From a bacterium M00.F.Ca.ET.205.01.1.1 (lineage in GTDB: Bacteria > Pseudomonadota > Alphaproteobacteria > Rhizobiales > Rhizobiaceae): a stretch of 64,000 nucleotides of DNA. A program made the translations under genes and the position numbers. The stretch spans positions 25,561-89,560 of the forward strand of contig SRUQ01000014.1 of the NCBI GenBank assembly GCA_004791255.1. The letters are read 5' to 3'. Shown here piece after piece: positions 26,919-34,476 of this stretch. The notes below the pieces were generated by a model. The model saw only the letters and a program-made list of their open reading frames with translations, had not been told where the DNA came from and ran no database searches. Numbering within the stretch: position 1 is the stretch's first letter; every line of letters begins with the position of its first letter.

Positions 26919-27263
26919 ATGTTGACACTGGTAAATCGCCTAAGGACGGCAGCGCATCTTGATCGCCTTCGAATCCTGGGCCTTTGCGCGCATGCGGATC
27001 TAACCGTCGGCGAGCTGGCCGATATTACCAGTCTGCCTCGCGAGCAGGTTCGACGCCACGTTCGGCGGCTGGGCAGAGCCAACTTTCTTTGCTGCAACGA
27101 ACAACGTCCGCAGTCTTCGTACCATATGCAAGCAGGAGGCAAGGATGGCGGGCTGGCTCAATTGGTGGTCGATCTCCTGCCCCACGATGATGGCCATCAT
27201 AAAAGAGACCTACAACGCCTGGAAGCAATACAAGACGCGCGGTTGAAGGGACCGCCTGCTTGA
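26919..27263 (+). CDS. ArsR-type winged-helix domain, truncated from an ArsR-methyltransferase protein
   Basis: A 114-residue protein with an ArsR winged helix: LVNRLRTAAHLDRLRILGLC, LTVGELADITSLPREQVRRH, and a tail (LVVDLLPHDDGHHKRDLQRL) typical of larger proteins that continue into a SAM-dependent methyltransferase domain. That second domain is absent, because the frame stops 38 bases before glyA. In many proteobacteria, regulators of this type control methionine and SAM-cycle genes, so a place just before glyA and metK is meaningful. It could be a shortened repressor or a relic. The recognition region departs from the usual pattern (SLPREQVRRH). Confidence 0.65.
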   Translation: MLTLVNRLRTAAHLDRLRILGLCAHADLTVGELADITSLPREQVRRHVRRLGRANFLCCNEQRPQSSYHMQAGGKDGGLAQLVVDLLPHDDGHHKRDLQRLEAIQDARLKGPPA

Positions 27264-27300
27264 TCGTGAAATAGATCAGTCCAAATGGAGCGCGACTACC

Positions 27301-28621
27301 ATGGATAACTCCGCCGGCGGCGCCATCGCGCAGCCCGACACTTACGGGCGGCCTCACTTAGCCGCCGTCGACTCCCGCGTTCACGAACTGCTTCTAAGAC
27401 AGGAGCGTCAGGAGCGGACAACTCTCAAACTGATCGCCTCCGAGAACTTTGCCTCCTCGGCGGTGTTGGAAGCGACCGGGTCGATTTTCACCAACAAGTA
27501 TGCCGAGGGATACCCCGGTGCGCGCTACTACGCCGGAAACGAGATCGTCGATGAGCTTGAGACCCTCGCGATCGAGCGCCTGAAAGCGCTATTTGGCAGT
27601 GAACACGCCAACGTCCAGCCTTATTCAGGCTCGCCAGCCAACCAGGCTGTCTATCGCGCGCTTTTGAGCCCCCGTGACAAAGTCATGGGCTTGCCTTTAC
27701 CCGAAGGCGGCCATCTGACTCACGGTTGGTCCGTCAATTTTTCCGGCAGCGATTATCAGCGCGTCCCGTACAGGCTGCACGAAAAGACACAGCAAATTGA
27801 CTATGACCACTTGCGCGAGACCGCCAAGCGGGAACGCCCGAAGCTAATTTGGGTCGGCGGAACTGCTTATCCGCGTATTTTTGACTACGCGGCAATGGCC
27901 GAAATTGCTTCGGAGGTGAACTCGTATCTGGTGGCTGACATCGCCCACATCTGCGGCCTGGTTGTCGCAGGAGTGCATCCGAACCCCGTGTCCCATTGCG
28001 ATGTGGTCACCAGCACCTCTCACAAGTCGATCCGCGGTCCCCGGGGTGGCTTCATTTTATCAAGGAATGAAGACCGTTATCAGCCCCTCCATCATCCGAA
28101 GAGCAAACACAATCTGCGCCGTGTTCCCTCTTCTGCAAGGCGGACCGCATATGAATACTATCGCCGCGCTTGCCGTCGCTTTGCAGGAAGCAGCGAACTC
28201 GTCCTTTCGTGTCTACGGTCAGCAGATCGTCCACAACGCCAAGGCTCTGGCCCAGGCGCTTCTGGAGCGAGGTTATGAACTCGTCACTGGGGGCACTGAC
28301 AATCACATGCTGATCCTTGATCTTCGGGACCGGCCGCTGTCAGGCAAAGCCTATGCGGAGCGCTTATCGCGTGCAGGCATCATTGCGAATTTCAATATGG
28401 TCCCGGGCGACCGGCGGCATCCGGCGCTGACAAGCGGCATCCGCTTAGGGACACCAGCGGTGACGTCCATGGGCATGCGCGAAACGGAGATGGTGCAGAT
28501 CGCCGCTTTCATCGACTCGGTCTGCCGCCAGCCCGATGACCAGGAAGTTCATGCGAGCGTACGAAGAGACGTTGCCGACTTCTGCACTGCGTTCGATGTT
28601 CCCGGCATCCGCGACCGATAA
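27301..28621 (+). pseudogene. glyA: Serine hydroxymethyltransferase with one frameshift
   Basis: SHMT converts serine and tetrahydrofolate to glycine and methylene-tetrahydrofolate using PLP. The first frame runs from ATG 27301 with LKLIASENFASSAVLEATGS, RYYAGNEIVDELETLA, and the PLP-lysine region TSTSHKSIRGPRGGFILS. Near 28065 homology moves to the +1 frame (AVFPLLQGGPHMNTIAALAV, TDNHMLILDLRDRPLSG, GIIANFNMVPGDRR, SGIRLGTPAVTSMGM) and runs to the stop at 28621. The combined length corresponds to about 440 codons plus one extra base, close to a normal enzyme. Outside that point the gene looks intact, so it is a recent mutation, a sequencing error or, less likely, a recoding site. It is followed 57 bases later by metK. 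Confidence 0.85.
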
Positions 28622-28678
28622 GCCACCCCAATCCAGAAACTCCTCACTAACTCCAGCACTTGAAGCGAGGGCATTTTT

Positions 28679-29854
28679 ATGACCAGGCAGTTCGTGTTCT
28701 CTTCCGAATCCGTCGGCGCGGGACACCCCGACAAGATGGCAGACAACATCTCCGATGCCATTCTCGATGCGGTCCTGCGCACCGATCCGAAGGCGCGCGT
28801 CGCCTGTGAAGTGTTGGTGAAGACGGGGATGGTCGTTGTGGCTGGCGAGATCACCAGCCATGCCCACATCGATTACAGCCAAGTCGCCCGCGATACGATA
28901 CTCGATATTGGCTACGACGATGATGCGATTGGCTTTGATGGTCGACGTTGCGCCGTCGTTCTGGCCCTCACCGAGCAGTCGCCCGACATAAGCCAGGGCG
29001 TTGATGAAGGACGAGGGCAGGATCTCGGGCAAGGGGCAGGGGATCAGGGCATCATGTTTGGATTCGCATGCAACGAGACGGATACATTGATGCCCCTGCC
29101 GATCCAACTCGCTCACCATTTGACGAAAAGACAGGCCGAGGTCCGGAAAGCGGGACAGCTTGGCTGGCTGCGTCCGGACGTGAAATCTCAAGTGTCGGTA
29201 CGCTACGAAGGGCTCCGCCCGGTGGCGCTGGATACCATAGTCCTGTCAACGCAGCATGACGAAGCGGTCTCACAAGCCACGGTCCGCGAAGGCGTCATTG
29301 AGGAGATCATAAAACCGGTCCTGCCGGCCCACCTGGATACTTCGGGGATCAGATTTCTGGTCAACCCAACAGGGCGGTTCGTGGTCGGTGGGCCTGCCGG
29401 CGACTGCGGCCTCACAGGACGGAAGATCATCGTCGATTCCTACGGTGGGACCGGGCGTCACGGCGGCGGTGCCTTTTCGGGCAAGGACCCATCCAAGGTT
29501 GACCGCTCGGCGGCCTATGCCGCCCGGTATGTCGCGAAGAACATCGTTGCCAGCGGCCTTGCAGAGGTCTGCGAGGTTCAGCTTGCCTACGCGATCGGCG
29601 TGGCCAGTCCGGTTTCTGTCATGGTCAATACCTTCGGAACCGCAAGGATCGAGGAAAAAAGGATCGAGCGCCTTGTTCTCGAGGTTTTCAATCTCCGACC
29701 GAAAGGCATCATCAAGATGCTTGATCTCTTACGGCCGATATACCGCAAGACGGCGACATACGGACACTTCGGGCGTGAAGAGCCTGAGTTCACTTGGGAG
29801 AAGACGGACAAAGCTGACGATTTGCTGCGTGAAGCCGGACCGGCAGCTGCGTGA
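28679..29854 (+). CDS. metK: S-adenosylmethionine synthetase
   Basis: A 391-residue MetK, which makes SAM from methionine and ATP. All signatures are present: SVGAGHPDKMADNISDAILD at the N-terminus, GAGDQGIMFGFACNET, and DSYGGTGRHGGGAFSGKDPS then KVDRSAAYAARYVAKNIV. Length is in the usual range. GAGGG lies about eight bases before the ATG. It belongs with glyA and the ArsR-type fragment in a small one-carbon unit placed between T3SS genes. It is probably an accessory copy, since the chromosome must also encode MetK. Some deviations from the usual consensus (DSYGGTGRHGG in place of DTYGGAARHGG) suggest a diverged paralogue. Confidence 0.95.
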   Translation: MTRQFVFSSESVGAGHPDKMADNISDAILDAVLRTDPKARVACEVLVKTGMVVVAGEITSHAHIDYSQVARDTILDIGYDDDAIGFDGRRCAVVLALTEQSPDISQGVDEGRGQDLGQGAGDQGIMFGFACNETDTLMPLPIQLAHHLTKRQAEVRKAGQLGWLRPDVKSQVSVRYEGLRPVALDTIVLSTQHDEAVSQATVREGVIEEIIKPVLPAHLDTSGIRFLVNPTGRFVVGGPAGDCGLTGRKIIVDSYGGTGRHGGGAFSGKDPSKVDRSAAYAARYVAKNIVASGLAEVCEVQLAYAIGVASPVSVMVNTFGTARIEEKRIERLVLEVFNLRPKGIIKMLDLLRPIYRKTATYGHFGREEPEFTWEKTDKADDLLREAGPAAA

Positions 29855-29954
29855 GGGCGGCTGGATCAAGCGCATGCGGCAACCCATTTCAACTCGCGAG
29901 ACCACGCCCGGCCGGCGTGGCAAGAAGCCGGCTCGGGTTTTGGCGGAGATTTTG

Positions 29955-30968
29955 ATGCCGGATTATGACGTGCTTTGCATCGGCAATGCCATTGTCGACA
30001 TCATCGCCCAGTGCGACGAGGAATTCCTCGAGACCAACGGCATCATCAAGGGCGCGATGAACCTCATCGACACACAACGCGCCGAACTGCTCTACAGCCG
30101 CATGGGTCCGGCGATCGAAGCGTCCGGCGGCAGCGCCGGCAACACGGCGGCCGGCGTCGCCAGCTTTGGCGGCCGCGCGGCCTTCTTCGGCAAGGTCTCC
30201 AACGATGCGCTGGGCGAAATCTACGCCCACGACATCCATGCGCAGGGCGTCGCCTTCGGCACCACGCCGCTCAAGGGTGAGCCGCCGACGGCGCGCTCGA
30301 TGATCTTCGTCACGCCCGACGGCGAGCGCTCGATGAACACCTATCTCGGCGCCTGCGTCGAGCTTGGCCCTGAGGATGTCGAAGCCGACAAGGCGTCCGG
30401 CGCCAAGGTCACCTATTTCGAAGGCTATCTGTGGGACCCGCCGCGCGCCAAGGAGGCAATCCGCCAGACGGCGAAGCTGGCGCACGCGGCAGGCCGAGAA
30501 GTGTCGATGACGCTATCGGATTCGTTCTGCGTCGACCGCTACCGCGACGAATTCCTCGACCTGATGCGCTCGGGCACGGTCGACATCGTCTTTGCCAACA
30601 GCCACGAGATCAAGTCGCTCTACCAGACATCGTCGTTCGACGAGGCGCTGGCCCAGATCCGCAAGGATTGCCGGATCGCCGCCGTCACCCGCTCGGAAAA
30701 AGGCTCGGTGATCGTGCGCGGCGACGAGACCGTGGTGATCAAGGCGACCGCCATCAAGGAACTGGTCGACACGACGGGCGCCGGCGATCTCTATGCCGCC
30801 GGCTTCCTGCATGGCTACACGCAAGGCCGCGACCTGCAGACTTGCGGCGACCTTGGCTCACTGGCAGCCGGATTGGTGATCCAGCAGATCGGCCCCAGGC
30901 CCCGTCAGAATTTGCGCCGCGAGGCCGAGCAGGCGGGGCTGACCATTCCGGACGTTCAAACGAGTTAG
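29955..30968 (+). CDS. PfkB-family sugar/nucleoside kinase, adenosine-kinase type
   Basis: A 337-residue PfkB-family kinase. It starts MPDYDVLCIGNAIVDIIAQC, has ASGGSAGNTAAGVASFGGRA in the substrate region, and ends with the second PfkB signature DTTGAGDLYAAGFLHGYTQG, which contains the catalytic Asp. Alphaproteobacterial proteins of this type are annotated as adenosine kinases. The ATG at 29955 has GGAG seven bases upstream. An in-frame extension to 29388 overlaps metK and is rejected. Third codon positions are strongly G/C, unlike neighbouring island genes, so this gene looks chromosomal in origin. Removing adenosine from SAM use would fit beside metK, but that link is inferred. Confidence 0.9.
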   Translation: MPDYDVLCIGNAIVDIIAQCDEEFLETNGIIKGAMNLIDTQRAELLYSRMGPAIEASGGSAGNTAAGVASFGGRAAFFGKVSNDALGEIYAHDIHAQGVAFGTTPLKGEPPTARSMIFVTPDGERSMNTYLGACVELGPEDVEADKASGAKVTYFEGYLWDPPRAKEAIRQTAKLAHAAGREVSMTLSDSFCVDRYRDEFLDLMRSGTVDIVFANSHEIKSLYQTSSFDEALAQIRKDCRIAAVTRSEKGSVIVRGDETVVIKATAIKELVDTTGAGDLYAAGFLHGYTQGRDLQTCGDLGSLAAGLVIQQIGPRPRQNLRREAEQAGLTIPDVQTS

Positions 30969-31033
30969 TGGCCTACCTTCCCGTTGTGCAGGCTATCTCG
31001 CCAGAAGCGCAATCACGGAATAGGGAAATCCTG

Positions 31034-32068
31034 ATGTCGAACATGATGAAGGCGCTTGTGAAGGCCAAGGCCGAACCGGGCATCTGGATGGAAGAGGTGC
31101 CGGTGCCGGAAATCGGCCCCAACGACGTGCTGATCAAGATCAAGAAGACGGCGATCTGCGGCACCGACGTGCACATCTACAATTGGGACCAGTGGGCGCA
31201 GAAGACGGTGCCGGTGCCGATGGTGACGGGCCATGAATTCGTCGGCACCGTTGCCGATTTCGGCGCAGCGGTCACCGAATACAAGGTCGGCCAGCGTGTA
31301 TTGGGCGAAGGCCACATCGTCTGCGGCCATTGCCGCAACTGTCGCGCCGGGCGAGGGCATCTGTGCCGCAACACACTCGGCGTCGGCGTCAACCGTCCAG
31401 GCGCCTTCGGCGAGTATCTGGCGATCCCGCAGCACAATGTCGTGCCGATCCCCGACGATGTGCCCGATGAGATTGCCGCGATCTTCGATCCCTTGGGCAA
31501 TGCCGTCCACACCGCATTGTCCTTCGATCTGGTCGGCGAGGACGTGCTGGTGACTGGCGCCGGGCCGATCGGCATCATGGGCGCGCTCGTCGCCCAATGC
31601 GTCGGCGCGCGCAAAGTGGTCATCACTGACATCAACCCGGTGCGGCTGGCGCTAGCCAAGAAACTCGGCGTCCAGCATGTCGTCGACGCCTCGAAGGAGA
31701 AGCTGCGCGACGTCATGCCGGTGCTCGGCATGACCGAGGGGTTCGACGTCGGGCTCGAAATGTCAGGCGCCGCCCCCGCTTTCCGCGACATGATCGACAC
31801 CATGAACAATGGCGGCAAGATCGCCATTCTGGGCATCGCGCCGACCGGCTTCGAGATCGACTGGAACAAGGTCATCTTCAAGATGCTGCATCTCAAAGGC
31901 ATCTACGGCCGCGAGATGTTCGAAACCTGGTACAAGATGATCGCGCTTGTGCAGGGTCCGCTGGATGTCTCCGGCCTGATCACCCACCGCATCGGCATCG
32001 ACGATTTTCAGATCGGTTTCGATGCGATGAAGAGCGGCAGTTCCGGCAAGGTGGTGATGGACTGGTAG
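31034..32068 (+). CDS. tdh: L-threonine 3-dehydrogenase
   Basis: A 344-residue zinc- and NAD-dependent dehydrogenase that oxidises threonine to 2-amino-3-oxobutyrate. It shows the catalytic zinc region KTAICGTDVHIYNWDQWAQK and GHEFVGTVADFGAAV, the structural zinc cysteines CGHCRNCRAGRGHLC, and the NAD-binding GAGPIGIMGALVAQC. Length equals E. coli-type Tdh closely. The usual partner kbl (glycine C-acetyltransferase) is not downstream. The start ATG at 31034 has GGGAAATC upstream. Base use is GC-rich like the preceding kinase, and the pair may have come in together. The product path (threonine to glycine) meets the GlyA reaction. Confidence 0.94.
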   Translation: MSNMMKALVKAKAEPGIWMEEVPVPEIGPNDVLIKIKKTAICGTDVHIYNWDQWAQKTVPVPMVTGHEFVGTVADFGAAVTEYKVGQRVLGEGHIVCGHCRNCRAGRGHLCRNTLGVGVNRPGAFGEYLAIPQHNVVPIPDDVPDEIAAIFDPLGNAVHTALSFDLVGEDVLVTGAGPIGIMGALVAQCVGARKVVITDINPVRLALAKKLGVQHVVDASKEKLRDVMPVLGMTEGFDVGLEMSGAAPAFRDMIDTMNNGGKIAILGIAPTGFEIDWNKVIFKMLHLKGIYGREMFETWYKMIALVQGPLDVSGLITHRIGIDDFQIGFDAMKSGSSGKVVMDW

Positions 32069-33397
32069 GGATTGCCTTGGCCGCTATTCAGGAAAAGCTG
32101 ACGACAGCACCTCTGGTCCGCCGGACATTTTCCAACTAGGGGAACATGGCTGGGTGGAGAGCTATGGCTCCGCTACGTGCGCTCGCTAATCATACACGGC
32201 GACGTATCGCGGCCCACCCGGTGACGGTCGATGGGGCAATTCGCTTCAGTCGATGACGGAAACCCGGTGAACCGATGCTGAGGCCCCGACGCGATCGTCT
32301 ATTTCCTATGATCTGCGATTGAGGTCGAGGTGTTGCCGCTTTCAGCGGGTAAAATGCGATAGACGACTTCCGGTACCCTTCCGGTCAGCGAAAAGGAAGG
32401 CAACGAGCCGCATTGCCTCAAGCAAAATGTTACCAATAGTGTCCTGTTCCAAAGGGGATGGACAGGTCGTGCCATTCCGGTTCGGGGGAAGGATGGCGCG
32501 GCTCAGCATGGCGACACGGTGAAGCGGCGATCGTGGAGCTTTATTGCGGCGTTGACAAGCGGCGCATTCTGGATGAGTTCGAGGCGGTAACCGGCTATTA
32601 TTCGCAAGCGCGCGATCCGTCTTATGAACCGTCGTGAGCAGAGGCCGTCTGCGGGCAAGAGCCGCAGCCGCTGTTACGGCAGCGATGTCCGCGACGCGCT
32701 CATCGTGTTGTGGGAGGATTCGGAGCGGCTGGGTCCGCATCGACGCTCGCGGCGGCCAGCGCCGCCGGGCAGGAATGAGTTCGCAGTTCGCCGCTCGGTG
32801 CCAGCCCGCACCTTCGGCGATTGGAAAGATCCGCCGCCCGGCTTTGTTGAGCGCATTCGGGCACGTCTTCGTCAGGGAGCTTCGTGCAGACGATGGTGCT
32901 GACCGGATTGCCGCCGGCTGGACCGATTGCATTCCGCTCCGCACGCGCGACAGCGGCAATGTGATCATGGCGATCAAGCAGGCCCGCTCCCGGTTTCGCT
33001 GACCCTGTGCTGCTGTTTGCCGGCATCCGCCCGCACAGGAAGAGCTTGTAAAAGCGGTCGGTGCGGAAATCGAGGAGCCGTTGGTCGTCGATCTTCAGCC
33101 TGAACGCGGTCGTTTGCTGGTGCCGCAAATCGGCTGTTGCATGTACATCCCTGTCAGACGTCAGTTTTCCTCGCCTATTTTGGTGTCGAGCGCGAAGTGC
33201 TCCAACCAGATTGCAAGGCTTTTTGGAAATGAGAGCGGCTTTGCGCAGGGCGCTCCGTTGTTGAGCATTCAAGCTACCAAGCCAATGACGCGCAGGTTCC
33301 ACCAGGCTCGCCAGCCTTGAAGGACAGCGAAAAAAGCAGAGCACGACAGACACAACAGTGCATCAGGACGCCGCAGTCGTTGAAGATGGTGCGCTGC
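32069..33397. other. Gap between tdh and the ttsI nod box
   Basis: About 1.3 kb of degraded sequence with no intact gene. It contains the transposase relic at 32531-33003. The stretch 33003-33330 has no feature I can name. Confidence 0.5.
32531..33003 (+). pseudogene. Transposase/integrase relic of ISNCY/ISL3-like type
   Basis: Segments in several plus-strand frames are collinear with one transposase type: RRILDEFEAVTGYY (usually ILDEFVATTGYHRKHAIRLL), then YGSDVRDALIVLWEDSERL, then AAGWTDCIPLRTRDSGNVIM, which matches the integrase-core stretch TGWTE(C)VPLLVRD of such elements. At least two frameshifts and missing parts make it dead. Confidence 0.65.
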
Positions 33398-33444
33398 ATC
33401 CATACCGTGGATGCATTCGATCCAAATAATCGATTTGTTCAATC
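33398..33444 (+). promoter_or_regulatory. nod box upstream of ttsI
   Basis: It begins ATCCATACCGTGGATG, has ATCCAAATAATCGATTTG in the middle and ends CAATC, an almost complete nod-box match in sequence and spacing. NodD with a flavonoid is expected to activate transcription of ttsI from here. It ends on the first bases of a tts box. Confidence 0.92.
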
Positions 33445-33461
33445 AGTTTCTCGAAAGCTAA
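33442..33461 (+). promoter_or_regulatory. tts box overlapping the ttsI nod box
   Basis: ATCAGTTTCTCGAAAGCTAA matches the tts consensus at all but the first base and shares 19 bases with the nopX tts box. Its first three bases are the last three of the nod box. It lies 302 bases before ttsI. Confidence 0.85.
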
Positions 33462-33763
33462 CCCTACCCTCTGTGGGAATCGGGCTCTGAGCCGCGACGC
33501 TGCCTTGCGAGCGCAGGGGCTGCACGTAGGAGAGATGATGCAACGAGAAATCGCACGCGGGTTGCTGGCCTCGTGGGTTCGCCGACCGGCGTATTTGAGC
33601 CCGTCAGTTGGTCCTCACCCGCGCCTATTGCCACCGAGCGACTTGCATGTCCCTCCGACTCGGACCAGTTCCGAGAGCTGCGACGAGTTGCGCGCCGTGT
33701 GCTCCGATCAGATGGCCGCCGGTGACGCGTTCGATGGGCCGTCCCTCTTCGAGAGGAGATGAA

Positions 33764-34450
33764 ATGCGAACGCTGCTCGTGGATCATCATGCGGATCTTG
33801 CGCGCGCCATGCGACTTGCGCTCGGGGATGGCGGCTTCGTCGTTGATGTCGTTGGTACTCTGGAACTGGCTTCGAGTGCATTTTCTTGCGCCAGCTATGA
33901 AATTCTCCTGCTGGAATTGGCTCTGCCAGATGGCGATGGCTTGGGTTGGCTGAGGCAGTTGAGGACCCACGGGCATTCAGTTCCTGCCGTCATTATGAGC
34001 AGCCTTAACGATCTCGATAAGCGAATTGCGATCTTCAACGGTGGTGCGGACGACTTTCTGCTCAAACCCATCTCTACCGATGAGCTTATTGCCAGAATGA
34101 GAGCCATTCTGCGCCGGGCGACACAGATGACCGACCTGAGGCTCGTATTTGGCAATCTCGACTTTGATCCGGTCGCCCGCCAGGTTTTCGTTGATGGGCA
34201 CCCAATGATGATCGCACGTCGCGAACTCTGTATTCTAGAGCACCTGCTTAACCGGGCAGGCCGCATCGTGCCCCGTGCGCAATTGGAAGATCACCTCTAT
34301 TCATTCAACGACGACGTGTCTGCCAACGCGCTTGAAGTCGGAATTTATCGTTTACGGGGACATCTGACCAGATCAGGTGCAACGCCACGGATCAAGACCA
34401 TCCGAGGCATTGGTTACATCCTAGAATTGACTGACGCCTCGTCCGCATAG
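33764..34450 (+). CDS. ttsI: T3SS transcription activator TtsI
   Basis: A 228-residue OmpR-type response regulator that binds tts boxes and turns on the rhizobial T3SS. The receiver domain (about 1-115) has DD-like acidic residues at the start (LLVDHHADL) and the conserved Lys in FLLKPIS. At the phospho-acceptor position it reads ILLLELALPDGDG, with Glu51 in place of Asp. The C-terminal winged helix contains LRLVFGNLDFDPVARQVFVD, ARRELCILEHLLNRAGRIVP and RIKTIRGIGYILEL. A Glu here is typical of TtsI and suggests activity without phosphorylation. The start ATG at 33764 follows AGAGGAG. An upstream extension in the same frame is rejected. NodD control is expected through the nod box. Confidence 0.95.
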   Translation: MRTLLVDHHADLARAMRLALGDGGFVVDVVGTLELASSAFSCASYEILLLELALPDGDGLGWLRQLRTHGHSVPAVIMSSLNDLDKRIAIFNGGADDFLLKPISTDELIARMRAILRRATQMTDLRLVFGNLDFDPVARQVFVDGHPMMIARRELCILEHLLNRAGRIVPRAQLEDHLYSFNDDVSANALEVGIYRLRGHLTRSGATPRIKTIRGIGYILELTDASSA

Positions 34451-34476
34451 TTTGTCGAATCGAAAGAAGATCTATT

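Noticed and set aside
26593..26928. 111-residue minus-strand open frame before the ArsR-type gene
   Set aside because: No ribosome site or recognisable domain. Low-complexity-free but unsupported.
30431..31033. Long upstream extension of the tdh frame
   Set aside because: It is a GC-rich shadow of the kinase gene. Tdh homology starts at 31034.
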